Below, piece by piece: positions 1-8,246 of a stretch of 64,000 nt of DNA. Below the pieces are notes generated by a model. The model did not search any database, was not told the DNA's origin, and saw only the letters and a list, made by a program, of their open reading frames with translations. The DNA is from JASSUD01 sp031963445 (GTDB taxonomy: Bacteria; Pseudomonadota; Gammaproteobacteria; Burkholderiales; Burkholderiaceae), in NCBI GenBank assembly GCA_031963445.1, contig JASSUH010000001.1, positions 372,001-436,000 of the forward strand. The letters are read 5' to 3'. Positions within the stretch are counted from its first letter, which is position 1. Every line of letters begins with the position of its first letter. The position numbers and the translations under genes were made by a program.

Positions 1-169
1 AACTGTTTACCTCTACTCTAGTACCTAAATCATAACTTGCCATATGATCTCTATCACTAAACATCGTTCCACAATCCGCAGAAAGCTTACGCTCACCTAT
101 ATTAGAGTATGCACGACGAAGAATAGGAGAAGGGGGGGAAGAAAGGGTAAGGGAATTGGATCGCGGCAT
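1..169 (-). CDS. Hypothetical protein, N-terminal part only (runs off the window)
   Basis: An open frame reads from an ATG at 169 leftwards to the edge without a stop, giving 56 residues that begin MPRSNSLTLSSPPSPILRRA. The start is rich in Ser and Pro, as in the other unknown, possibly secreted proteins of this window, and is followed by mixed polar sequence. No clear ribosome binding site precedes the ATG. I do not recognise a family. The frame is too short to exclude chance, and the plus strand is also open over most of this stretch. Confidence 0.45.
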   Translation of the reverse strand, partial: MPRSNSLTLSSPPSPILRRAYSNIGERKLSADCGTMFSDRDHMASYDLGTRVEVNS

Positions 170-179
170 AGGAAATTTC

Positions 180-317
180 AGCTCTTTCAAATTTTTTAGA
201 AAAATTTATAAAAAATATGAGCCTATCCAAGCCGACAAAGACCAAGCAGACAGTCTTAGATTGAAATTAGGAGAAATAGATAAACGTTACTTGGCTGATG
301 TCTCATCATTTTTATAG
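180..317 (+). pseudogene. Possible C-terminal remnant of an unknown gene
   Basis: In the plus frame ending at the TAG at 315-317 the last 35 or so residues look protein-like: charged and helical, ending EIDKRYLADVSSFL. The frame is open back to about 48, where a TGA stops it, but that part lies antisense to the minus-strand reading frame at 1-169. There is no convincing start. It could be the tail of a gene truncated by rearrangement, or chance. Confidence 0.22.
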
Positions 318-522
318 CCATAAGAATGCCAGATTCTTCTCCTCTTAGACTAAGAAAATAATAAGATTTATTCTACTTTTTTAACAAGAATATTCTTATA
401 TTTCACTAAGAGGCAAATATTCTCATAAATAAGCCTTGACGAAGCATGCCATATTCCTGCATACGCATGCTCTACTAAGCCCTCAATAAATGGCTTAGCT
501 ATAAAAAATCGATGTAAACAAA

Positions 523-573
523 CTCTGCATAACCCCAAGAGCTTAATATATCTTACTACAGTGGTTATGCAGA
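523..573. repeat. Type C repeat fragment (hairpin)
   Basis: The arms TCTGCATAACC (about 524-534) and GGTTATGCAGA (about 562-572) are inverted copies separated by about 27 bases. The same 'ctctgcataacccc' end occurs in type C repeats near 24780 and 49640. A 73-codon minus-strand open frame across 368-589 contains this hairpin and is probably not a gene. Confidence 0.5.
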
Positions 574-653
574 AATTTCTTAGCGCCAATTCAGACTCTT
601 AGATGAAGAGGTAGATTTTTTATTGTTCTTCTGCAAACCATCTATTCTCAATA

Positions 654-932
654 TCAAGCAACGTTTTCAACCTGCTGAGGGTGACGTGCCCTGGATATTA
701 ATAAATGCACAAAAAGCATGAATGTGAGCGTGCTCCCCATGATAGAGCCTAAGAACAAGCCAGCCAATTTCAGATGATTGTCTGAATTTATTGAAAACTT
801 GTCCATTTCTTGTTTAGCGGCAGCACAGCAAAATGCTGTAAGGGGAGTTGCTATTGCACAGCCCATAGGAACTGCATTTTTTTTTAACGCAGCCAACGCT
901 CCTGATGCGCTCCCCGGAATTCCCCCTATCAT
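654..932 (-). CDS. Small hypothetical membrane protein (92 aa)
   Basis: This 92-residue frame starts at an ATG preceded by AAGGATAAG at a good distance, which supports translation. Two hydrophobic stretches are visible: a Gly/Ala/Cys-rich one near residues 20-38 and a clear membrane span near residues 57-80 (LFLGSIMGSTLTFMLFVHLL). I do not recognise a family. The gene stands alone, with repeat-derived sequence on its left and argH on its right. A glycine/alanine-rich hairpin followed by a short basic tail would fit a small inner-membrane protein, or one that inserts into a host membrane. Confidence 0.55.
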   Translation of the reverse strand: MIGGIPGSASGALAALKKNAVPMGCAIATPLTAFCCAAAKQEMDKFSINSDNHLKLAGLFLGSIMGSTLTFMLFVHLLISRARHPQQVENVA

Positions 933-1116
933 TTTTCTTATCCTTTATAAAAAAATACTATCCATCAATCAGTGACTTTAAAGTTATTTGATTGATTGAA
1001 AATTAATCGAAAAACACATGGCAAATATCTGCTAATGCAGGATAGACCAAGTTTTAAAAGGGATAAAAAGAAAAAGAGAAGAAACGTAGTTTAAAGCGAA
1101 TGATTAGATCTTTTAG

Positions 1117-2529
1117 CTATTTATAATTCAACGCTGCACGCGCTGCATTAATCGCCTGTTGCACTTGTGCTGACGCAGTGCCACCTACATGGGCACGGCT
1201 AGCAACTGATCCCTCGAGGGTCAACACTTCAAACACACTGTTATCAATTAAATGAGCGAGGGCGGGTAACTTAGCGTGTAATTCATCAAGCGTAAGCTGG
1301 CTAAGATCGCAACCGCGTTCAATGCAGATCTTTACGATCTGCGCGACAGCTTCATGCGCATCACGAAATGGCAACCCACGTTTGACTAAATAGTCAGCAA
1401 AATCGGTTGCTGTTGCATAACCTTCGCATGCCGCAGCGCGCATCGCTTTAGCATTGACGGTAATGCTTGGCAGCATCTCTATAAAAATGCGCAAGGTATC
1501 AGTGACCGTATCTACCGTATCGAAAAGCGGCTCTTTGTCTTCTTGATTATCTTTGTTGTAAGCGAGCGGCTGCCCCTTCATTAAAGTCAGCAAGCTTATT
1601 AAATGGCCATTCACACGACCTGTTTTACCGCGTGCTAACTCAGGCACATCAGGGTTCTTTTTTTGCGGCATGATCGATGAGCCAGTACAAAAACGGTCGG
1701 CCAGCTCGATAAAACCCATACCAGCGCTCATCCACCATATAAGTTCTTCGGATAAGCGCGAAATATGCGTGATGATTAACGCGGCACTGGCGGTAAATTC
1801 GATGGTGAAATCGCGATCAGACACTGCATCTAATGAATTGGTGCACAGTCCCTCAAAGCCCAGCAATTGGGCTACCCGTTCTCGATTAATCGGATAACTT
1901 GTGCCAGCCAACGCAGCGGCGCCTAGCGGTAGTCGATTCACTCGCCGTCGACAGTCGCTTAGTCGCTCGCTATCACGTGTAAACATCTCTACATAAGCGA
2001 GTAAATGATGGCCAAACGTGACAGGCTGCGCAATTTGCAAATGGGTAAAGCCTGGCACGATAGTAGTCGTATGCTGCTCGGCTAAATCAAGCAAGGTGCG
2101 ACGCAAAGCGATCAGCAACGCGCTAATCTGATCCATTTCGTCACGCAGCCAAAGACGTAGATCAGTGGCAACTTGATCATTACGCGAACGGCCCGTGTGC
2201 AGGCGTTTACCCGCTTCCCCAATCAACGCCGTCAGGCGCGCTTCGATATTTAAATGCACATCTTCTAATTCAAGCTGCCATACGAACTCGCCTTGCTCAA
2301 TCTCGGCACGTATCTGTGCCAAGCCCTTTTGAATTGCGCTTAAATCAGCGGCATCAAGCACACCGCATTCTGTAAGCATCGTGGCATGGGCCAGTGAACC
2401 TTCAATATCAGCGAAGGCGAGGCGTCGATCGAAATAAACTGATGCCGTATAGCGCTTGACTAACTCAGACACAGGCTCAGAAAAACGTGCAGACCATGCC
2501 TGATTTTTTTGATGGAGTTGGGAGGTCAC
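1117..2529 (-). CDS. argH: Argininosuccinate lyase
   Basis: Cleaves argininosuccinate to arginine and fumarate, the last step of arginine synthesis, in the cytoplasm. The 470-residue length is normal for the fumarase/aspartase superfamily. Visible motifs are HTGRSRNDQ (about 111-119), the PGFTHLQIAQPV region (about 159-170) and the family signature GSSIMPQKKNP (about 283-293) with the catalytic serine loop. The start is GTG at 2529, the only reasonable one in frame. In free-living Burkholderia yidC is usually followed by mnmE, so argH next to the yidC end is a local rearrangement (inference). A type A repeat and a spacer of about 370 bp separate it from yidC. Confidence 0.97.
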   Translation of the reverse strand: MTSQLHQKNQAWSARFSEPVSELVKRYTASVYFDRRLAFADIEGSLAHATMLTECGVLDAADLSAIQKGLAQIRAEIEQGEFVWQLELEDVHLNIEARLTALIGEAGKRLHTGRSRNDQVATDLRLWLRDEMDQISALLIALRRTLLDLAEQHTTTIVPGFTHLQIAQPVTFGHHLLAYVEMFTRDSERLSDCRRRVNRLPLGAAALAGTSYPINRERVAQLLGFEGLCTNSLDAVSDRDFTIEFTASAALIITHISRLSEELIWWMSAGMGFIELADRFCTGSSIMPQKKNPDVPELARGKTGRVNGHLISLLTLMKGQPLAYNKDNQEDKEPLFDTVDTVTDTLRIFIEMLPSITVNAKAMRAAACEGYATATDFADYLVKRGLPFRDAHEAVAQIVKICIERGCDLSQLTLDELHAKLPALAHLIDNSVFEVLTLEGSVASRAHVGGTASAQVQQAINAARAALNYK

Positions 2530-2777
2530 GAGATAAGCTGCCTGCTTAAAAAAACTTGCAATAAGTCAATCACAGGCAAAGGAAGGTGGGCGCAGGTAAT
2601 GTCGGCCCAAGGAAGAGAGAGAACACTCAAGAGGATCGTACTCTCGGTTGACTGAGCGCCCTTCTGTCTACTGTTTTTTCCTTTGCAGTAGACAGAAGCG
2701 TAGCAACCGTAGCGTAGATAAACAACGATGAAAACTCTTATTAGCTGGCAATACGTGATCGCTTGCAATACGTTTTA

Positions 2778-2889
2778 AGAGCCTGTTCGCGATCTCTAAG
2801 CAAGAAGCTATTAAAGATAAGTGGTCGGCATGTTGGGGTTCCTTCGTCACCCCAACACAACCCACTTTTGAAGATCGCGAACAGCCTCT
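2778..2889. repeat. Type A palindromic repeat, short form
   Basis: The outer ends are AGAGCCTGTTCGCGATC and its inverse, ending AACAGCCTCT. Inside is a single copy of the small palindrome GTTGGGGTTCC-TTCGTCACCCCAAC. Full-length copies elsewhere, for example 6264-6420, carry this palindrome twice. Both ends are flanked by TAA. The rest of the argH-yidC spacer (2530-2777) shows no feature I recognise. Confidence 0.75.
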
Positions 2890-2903
2890 AAGAACGCTGT
2901 GCT

Positions 2904-4550
2904 TTAAGTCGCACGTACTTTTTTCATTTTGCTAGCTTGCCCAGATTTAGTCGTCATATACCATTGCTGTGAGATAGAAAGCACATTATTGACGACGTAA
3001 TACAGTACCAGCCCGGCTGGGAAGAAAAAGAACATGATAGAAAACACAACTGGCATCGCCATCATGAGCTTAGCTTGCAGTGGGTCAGGCGGCGTCGGAT
3101 TAAGGCGCGTTTGCAGCAGCATCGAAACTGCCATCAAAATGGGCAAGATAAAGTAAGGATCTTGCTGCGATAAATCCTGAATCCAGCCCAACCACGGCGC
3201 ACCGCGCATCTCTACTGACGAGAGCAGAACCCAATACAAAGAAATGAATACAGGAATCTGTACGACTACGGGCAAACATCCGCCAAATGGGTTCACTTTT
3301 TCGGCTCGATACAGCTCCATCAGCGCCATATTCATTTTCTGCGGATCGCTTTTAAAGCGCTCACGCACAGCTTGCATACGCGGCATGATTTCCTTCATAC
3401 GCGCCATCGAACGATAGCTGGCGGCTGACAAAGGAAAAAACACGGCTTTAATGAGGAAGGTCAACACCACAATTGACCAACCCCAGTTGCCCAATAAGTT
3501 GTGAATTTTTTCTAGCAGCCAGAACAACGGCTTAGCGATAATCGTAACCCAGCCGTAGTCCTTCACCAGTTCCAACCCAGGCGCAACGTTTTCTAGTATG
3601 CGTTCTTCTTGAGGGCCAGCGAAAAGCTGGTCAGATAAAGTAACGCGCTCACCAGGTTTAATTTCTGAGACTGGCTCTTTAAAGCCAATTCGATAAAGCG
3701 TGGGGTTAATCTTATCGATATAGATTTCCCGCGCGGCCCCTGACTTAGCAATCCAAGCTGAAACAAAATGGTGCTGCACAAGCGCAATCCAGCCATTGTC
3801 AGTGCGTACAGGCGTGTTGGCTTTACCTTTATCAATATCGCTAAACCCAAGCTTCTGGAAATGCTGTTGCGCTGTATAAAAAGCAGGGCCAATAAAGGTA
3901 TGCGAGAAGCGCGGTGTTTCTACTGGTGTGCTATCGCGCACCAACTCCGTATAAAGCGTTGGCTTAACAGGCTGAGTGCCGGTATTGATAATTTCATGTT
4001 GGACCTCAACAACGTAACTGCCACGCGTGAAGGTATAGCTTTTGATCAGTTGAACGCCGTCTTTGAGCGGGGCTTCGAGCTGTACCTTAAGGGTATTCTC
4101 CCCATCAGCAAGCACACGTGGTCCCGGTAACGCCTTAAATACATCCTGGTGATTCGGGAAATGGCCACCGATTAAACCTGTACGGGCAAGATAAGTGTGC
4201 GTAGACGTCTTATCAAATAACGTGACATTAAGCTCAGGCTTGCCGTTACCTACTTGCGTTAGAGTCAGCTTGGATAAGGTACCGCCTAGCGTATCCACAG
4301 TGGCATCGTAAACATCTGTTTTAATCTGCAGCAATTCTCCCACCGCGGTTGATGCACCAGGCACAACATCCGTGTTGGTTGCTTCAGTTTGCAGCTGCTC
4401 AGGTTCTTTAGAAGTTGCCTGCTGGCTCACTTTAGAGCCTGGACTTGCAAAAAATATCGAGGGCCGACCGTTGTAATGCTGCCAATTCTCGAACAACATC
4501 ATCAACGAAACTGCAAAGATGATCCACAAAACAGAACGTTTGAATTCCAT
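2904..4550 (-). CDS. yidC: Membrane protein insertase YidC
   Basis: Inserts and folds inner-membrane proteins, alone or with SecYEG. The 548 residues show the long form of Gram-negative bacteria: an N-terminal membrane span (about 7-22, WIIFAVSLMMLF), a large periplasmic domain (about 60-330), then the conserved core of five C-terminal spans starting at the WGWSIVVLTFLIKAVFFPLS segment. The conserved cytoplasmic loop with RSMARMKEIMPRM follows, and the C-terminus is basic (KMKKVRAT). It lies downstream of yidD, rnpA and rpmH on the same strand, the usual order. Two tandem type B repeats lie between yidC and yidD and may uncouple transcription. Confidence 0.98.
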   Translation of the reverse strand: MEFKRSVLWIIFAVSLMMLFENWQHYNGRPSIFFASPGSKVSQQATSKEPEQLQTEATNTDVVPGASTAVGELLQIKTDVYDATVDTLGGTLSKLTLTQVGNGKPELNVTLFDKTSTHTYLARTGLIGGHFPNHQDVFKALPGPRVLADGENTLKVQLEAPLKDGVQLIKSYTFTRGSYVVEVQHEIINTGTQPVKPTLYTELVRDSTPVETPRFSHTFIGPAFYTAQQHFQKLGFSDIDKGKANTPVRTDNGWIALVQHHFVSAWIAKSGAAREIYIDKINPTLYRIGFKEPVSEIKPGERVTLSDQLFAGPQEERILENVAPGLELVKDYGWVTIIAKPLFWLLEKIHNLLGNWGWSIVVLTFLIKAVFFPLSAASYRSMARMKEIMPRMQAVRERFKSDPQKMNMALMELYRAEKVNPFGGCLPVVVQIPVFISLYWVLLSSVEMRGAPWLGWIQDLSQQDPYFILPILMAVSMLLQTRLNPTPPDPLQAKLMMAMPVVFSIMFFFFPAGLVLYYVVNNVLSISQQWYMTTKSGQASKMKKVRAT

Positions 4551-4607
4551 GCGCTATCTCAATTTAAGAAGCTGTCTCAATAACAGGCTGTGATTGCGTT
4601 TTAATTA

Positions 4608-4812
4608 AGAACCTGTTTAGGGTTTTCCTGGTGGTCTTGCGCCGCCACAAACAGTACAAACGTACGGCAAGGTGGCACGAGGGCGCCAGGGAAAGCCTAA
4701 ACATCCTAAAGAACCTGTTTAGGGTTTTCCTGGTGGTCTTGCGCCGCCGCAGACAGTACAAAACGTACGGCAAGGCGGCGCGAGGGCGCCAGGGAAAGCC
4801 TAAACAGGTTCT
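4608..4812. repeat. Two tandem type B palindromic repeats
   Basis: Two copies of about 100 bp lie head to tail (4608-4706 and 4710-4812). Each begins AGAACCTGTTTAGGG and contains mirrored GCGCCGCC/GGCGGCGC-type arms around an 'acagtacaaaacgtac' centre. The second copy is intact and ends CCTAAACAGGTTCT. The first lacks the last bases of its right end (ACATCCT). They fill the yidD-yidC spacer and stop two bases short of the yidD stop codon. Confidence 0.9.
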
Positions 4813-4814
4813 TA

Positions 4815-5033
4815 CTAAGTACGAGGGGGTACAGTATCAATACCACCCGCTGAAAAAGGATGGCAACGGCAAACTCGTTTCATTGCCAAATACATGCCGC
4901 GCATAACACCATGTTGGCTGATCGCTTCATGCGCGTAATCAGAACAGGTGGGATAAAACCGGCAGCGGGGGCCTAAGTAAGGGCTTACAGTGAATTTATA
5001 TAAGCGCAATAACATAAGAAGCAGAATTCGCAT
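4815..5033 (-). CDS. yidD: Membrane protein insertion efficiency factor YidD
   Basis: A small protein of 72 residues that assists YidC-dependent insertion. It shows the family pattern: an N-terminal amphipathic helix (LLLMLLRLYKFTVSP), then PRCRFYPTCSDYAHEAI with the conserved cysteines, and a later KRVCRCHPF with the third Cys. The start is taken as the ATG at 5033, which has AAGGGG eight bases upstream; the TTG three bases earlier is less likely. It lies between rnpA and yidC, as in most bacteria. A type B repeat begins right after its stop. Confidence 0.95.
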   Translation of the reverse strand: MRILLLMLLRLYKFTVSPYLGPRCRFYPTCSDYAHEAISQHGVMRGMYLAMKRVCRCHPFSAGGIDTVPPRT

Positions 5034-5147
5034 CAATTTCCCCTTCTAGGGCGGCACTGAATACCAGGAACTGGGAGCGGTAGAAAACTATCTACAGCCG
5101 TACCGTCATTACCTTAGTGCTGACGCATCGAGATACCTACGCGCGCC

Positions 5148-5561
5148 TTATTCAGTGTTTTCCGAACGAGTTGAATTTGCACTGCGTGCCATACGTTTTA
5201 ACGCGAGCGCAAAAAGCGTTTGCATTTCATCCCAGCACATTGCTTTAAGCTTGGGTGAGGTGGCACTCGGTAAATCTTTTTTCTCTACTCGCTGTTGTAG
5301 CCTAACCACTACATCCCAGCCAGAAAATTCCGCACGCCGGCCACGGAATAGCTCTCGCCCAATACGACGAATAGTATTGCGAGTCACTGCGCGGCGCGCA
5401 TGTTTACGCCCCGTCACTAAGCCCAGTCGTGCTAAATCACCCGTATAGCGACCATACAGCACAAAATGCGGCGTGCGCGCGAGCGGGCGCAGACGCACCA
5501 TAGCAGCGAATTCATCCGCTTTTAAAAGCCGCGCAGACTTAGGGAATTGAGCAGTGTGCAT
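5148..5561 (-). CDS. rnpA: Ribonuclease P protein component
   Basis: Protein subunit of RNase P, which trims the 5' leader of tRNA precursors together with the RnpB RNA. The 137 residues, read from the ATG at 5561, include the basic signature helix with RNTIRRIGRELFR (family form RNxIKRxxRE), preceded by LGLVTGRKHARRAV. The N-terminus has the usual FPKSARLLKADEF. The C-terminal tail is polar and variable. It follows rpmH by about 108 bp and precedes yidD, the standard order. Confidence 0.96.
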   Translation of the reverse strand: MHTAQFPKSARLLKADEFAAMVRLRPLARTPHFVLYGRYTGDLARLGLVTGRKHARRAVTRNTIRRIGRELFRGRRAEFSGWDVVVRLQQRVEKKDLPSATSPKLKAMCWDEMQTLFALALKRMARSANSTRSENTE

Positions 5562-5669
5562 CAAAAAGTCTTGCTGATGGCGTTACCCGTTTACAGCCAG
5601 TGCCGAGCGCAGTAACTAACGCGACGGCACTCTTGCCAGAAAAACTTTGAACAAGTTCTAATAGCGCGC

Positions 5670-5804
5670 TTAGACTGCTAAACGCTTACGGCCTTTAGCG
5701 CGACGCGCATTGATTACTTTACGGCCGCCTGCAGTTTTCATACGCACGCGAAAGCCATGAGTGCGCTTACGGCGCGTAACGGAAGGTTGATAAGTACGTT
5801 TCAT
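5670..5804 (-). CDS. rpmH: 50S ribosomal protein L34
   Basis: A 44-residue, very basic ribosomal protein beginning MKRTYQPSVTRRKRTHGFRV and ending KGRKRLAV, the full normal length. It was found by reading the minus strand in the gap between rnpA and dnaA. It is the first gene of the rpmH-rnpA-yidD-yidC group and lies opposite dnaA, a hallmark of the dnaA neighbourhood in Burkholderiales. Confidence 0.98.
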   Translation of the reverse strand: MKRTYQPSVTRRKRTHGFRVRMKTAGGRKVINARRAKGRKRLAV

Positions 5805-5915
5805 GAAATTTCTCGAAGGTTCTCTGGAAAGCCGGTCATTGACTCAGCTCAGGCTATTAGATCAACGCACTGTATGAACGGTGCGCGAGCCAACGTCTAT
5901 TTTAGCGAAGGCGCT

Positions 5916-5944
5916 ATTTAATCGATTTATCTATATATCGTCAA
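5916..5944 (-). promoter_or_regulatory. Possible sigma-70 promoter of rpmH
   Basis: Read on the minus strand, TTGACG (5944-5939) is followed after 17 bases by TTAAAT (5921-5916), about 112 bp before the rpmH start. The -35 box is five of six and the -10 box four of six to consensus. This is pattern evidence only. Confidence 0.4.
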
Positions 5945-6263
5945 TAGATACGCATCTATTAAACGCCCCCTCGCGTGCACTAACTCACTCTAAGTTAACC
6001 CAGCAGTTTTCACCCAGCCCAACCTTTTGGCGTTAGAATTCCGGCTATTCAGCTAAATTAGCTAAGGGGAAATCTGTATAACTTTAGGCAAAAGATGCCT
6101 GGGTACCGCTTGTCTTGACCGTGAGGTATAAACGAACGCGCTACTACTGACCTATACAGACTCTTCTTTAATGCGAAAAAGGCGACATTTTAGCCTATAT
6201 ACCTGCCACCACAGGTATTTTCGGAAATTAATGCAGCACTCCTGGTTTATTCAGCGACTCCCC
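5945..6263. other. rpmH-dnaA spacer, no clear origin signature
   Basis: This is the usual place for oriC or for the dnaA promoter in related bacteria. I find no perfect DnaA box (TTATNCACA) here. The nearest are TTATACAGA read on the minus strand near 6074-6082 and a CTATACAGA near 6152. A single type D end (TTTATTCAGCG) lies near 6246-6256. No open frame is convincing. Compare the dense DnaA-box cluster at 40072-40271. Confidence 0.5.
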
Positions 6264-6420
6264 AGAACCTGTTCACGATCTCTAAGCAGAAGGCTTTGAG
6301 AGGTGGTTGGTAGGCATGTTGGGGTTCCTTCGTCACCCCAACCTATATTTTGCCTTCATAGGTTGGGATGACGGAGGAACCCCAACACAACCCACTTTTG
6401 AAAGATCATGAACAGGTTCT
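6264..6420. repeat. Type A palindromic repeat, full form
   Basis: About 157 bp with ends AGAACCTGTTCA and TGAACAGGTTCT. Inside are two copies of the GTTGGGGTTCC/GGAACCCCAAC palindrome facing each other across 'tatattttgccttcata', so the whole element can fold into one long branched hairpin. It lies about 80 bp before the dnaA start. Confidence 0.9.
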
Positions 6421-6500
6421 AAGCAATTTTTCACTGCCGCTACTCGCTTAATAAAATCTCACTTAGCCGGGATTAGCCCTCCTTCGAGACTCATCGATTA

Positions 6501-7946
6501 ATGAACGACTTCTGGCAACATTGCTCAAATTTATTAGAGCAAGAACTCACTCCTCAGCAATATCAGATATGGATTAAGCCATTATCTTTAGTTGCGTTCG
6601 ACGTTGACGCGCATACTTTATGTATTTCCGCGCCGAACCGCTTTAAGCTGGATTGGGTAAAAAATCAGTTTTCTGGACGCATTGCTGATTTAGCGCGCGA
6701 TTTTTGTGACGCACCTGTGCAAGTGCAATTTGTGCTTGAGACAAAAACTTCTTCAGCTCATAAAACAGCAGGGGCGCCAATCAATCCAACGGTACGAGAC
6801 CATGCATTAACCGTTAACGAAACAAATGGCAGTGCCTCTACGGAGACCGATAATTCATCTAGAAGAAGCCATGCGGAATCAGGCGCCACGTCTAAATCCA
6901 GCCGCCCGACTGATTCTCCTTACACGCGCTCAAAGCTCAACCCAGCCCTAACCTTTGAAAGTTTTGTGACGGGTAAGGCGAATCAGCTGGCACGTGCCGC
7001 GGCGATTCAAGTTGCTAATAATCCGGGGGTCTCTTATAACCCGCTGTTTCTCTATGGCGGCGTTGGCCTGGGCAAGACGCATGTGATTCACGCCATTGGC
7101 AATCAGCTACTGCAAGAAAAGCCAGGCGCCCGCATTCGCTATATCCATGCCGAGCAATACGTTTCAGATGTAGTCAAAGCCTATCAGCGCAAAGCTTTTG
7201 ATGAATTCAAACGCTATTACCATTCGCTAGATTTATTGTTGATTGACGATATTCAATTCTTTTCCGGCAAATCGCGTACGCAAGAAGAATTTTTCTATGC
7301 TTTTGAAGCCCTGGTGGCGAATAAAGCGCAAGTTATTATTACCAGTGATACTTACCCGAAGGAAATCTCGGGCATTGATGACCGGCTTATCTCACGCTTT
7401 GATTCAGGGCTAACCGTGGCGATTGAGCCGCCTGAACTTGAAATGCGCGTCGCTATTTTGCTGCGCAAGGCTCATTTGGAAGGCGCTGATATTTCAGAAG
7501 ATGTCGCGTTCTTTGTCGCTAAGCATTTGCGCTCAAACGTACGCGAGCTAGAAGGTGCACTGCGGAAAATCTTGGCCTACGCAAAATTTCATGGCTATGA
7601 CATTACGATTGAGCTCACCAAAGAGGCGCTAAAAGATCTATTGACGGTGCAAAATCGGCAGATCTCAGTAGAAAACATCCAAAAAACCGTCGCCGACTTT
7701 TACAACATTAAAGTCGCTGATATGTATTCGAAAAAGCGTCCGGCCAATATTGCCAGACCACGGCAGATCGCCATGTATCTTGCTAAAGAATTAACCCAAA
7801 AAAGTTTGCCCGAAATTGGGGATTTATTTGGTGGTCGAGACCATACAACCGTGCTACACGCAGTACGCAAAATCGCTGACGTACGCAGCAAAGATGTGCA
7901 ACTTAATCATGAGCTGCATGTATTAGAACAAACGCTAAAAGGCTGA
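6501..7946 (+). CDS. dnaA: Chromosomal replication initiator protein DnaA
   Basis: Binds DnaA boxes and opens the origin. The 481 residues show the four domains: the N-terminal helicase-loading domain (1-80, FWQHCSNLLEQELTPQQYQI), a Ser/Thr-rich linker (80-145), the AAA+ core with Walker A GGVGLGKTH (about 186-194) and Walker B LLLIDD (about 245-250), and the C-terminal DNA-binding domain with the signature GGRDHTTVLHA. The start is ATG at 6501. dnaN and gyrB follow on the same strand. A type A repeat lies just upstream. Confidence 0.99.
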   Translation: MNDFWQHCSNLLEQELTPQQYQIWIKPLSLVAFDVDAHTLCISAPNRFKLDWVKNQFSGRIADLARDFCDAPVQVQFVLETKTSSAHKTAGAPINPTVRDHALTVNETNGSASTETDNSSRRSHAESGATSKSSRPTDSPYTRSKLNPALTFESFVTGKANQLARAAAIQVANNPGVSYNPLFLYGGVGLGKTHVIHAIGNQLLQEKPGARIRYIHAEQYVSDVVKAYQRKAFDEFKRYYHSLDLLLIDDIQFFSGKSRTQEEFFYAFEALVANKAQVIITSDTYPKEISGIDDRLISRFDSGLTVAIEPPELEMRVAILLRKAHLEGADISEDVAFFVAKHLRSNVRELEGALRKILAYAKFHGYDITIELTKEALKDLLTVQNRQISVENIQKTVADFYNIKVADMYSKKRPANIARPRQIAMYLAKELTQKSLPEIGDLFGGRDHTTVLHAVRKIADVRSKDVQLNHELHVLEQTLKG

Positions 7947-8120
7947 TCGAATTCCAGACCAACCCATTCAATAGGCATCTTTGCCTTTTGCAACTGGACT
8001 GGCTTGCAAGATCAGATATTTATCCTCAAAACACGTTCTGAGGCACAATAAGCGTTTTCTGTGTTTTCGATAAACAATAGACAGACCCAAAAACAAGCAA
8101 TGGGTCACGCGCACAGCGTA

Positions 8121-8223
8121 AGAACCTGTTTAGGGTTTCCCTAGCGCCCTTGCGCCGCCGCAGACAGTACAAAACGTACGGCAAGGCGGCGCAAGGGCGC
8201 TAGGGAAACCCTAAACAGGTTCT
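8121..8223. repeat. Type B palindromic repeat, near-perfect 103-bp palindrome
   Basis: AGAACCTGTTTAGGGTTTCC at the left is mirrored exactly at the right (GGAAACCCTAAACAGGTTCT). The inner arms GCGCCCTTGCGCCGCC and GGCGGCGCAAGGGCGC also pair, leaving a small centre around 'agtacaaaacgtac'. It is flanked by TAA on both sides (gcgTAA and TAAcaa, sharing terminal bases). It lies 23 bp before the dnaN start, inside what should be the dnaN leader. The rest of the dnaA-dnaN spacer shows nothing else. Confidence 0.92.
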
Positions 8224-8246
8224 AACAACACTGATAAAGGAAAGCT

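Noticed and set aside
368..589. Minus-strand open frame of 73 codons
   Set aside because: It contains a type C repeat hairpin, has no ribosome binding site and shows no protein-like pattern.
2526..2865. Two overlapping minus-strand frames between argH and yidC
   Set aside because: They run through a type A repeat or low-constraint spacer and resemble no family.
4564..4906. Open frames on both strands across the yidC-yidD spacer
   Set aside because: They are the reading of two tandem type B repeats; the repeated protein sequence simply mirrors the DNA repeat.
6070..6160. DnaA boxes in the dnaA upstream region
   Set aside because: Only imperfect matches (TTATACAGA, CTATACAGA) were found, too few and too weak to call an origin there.
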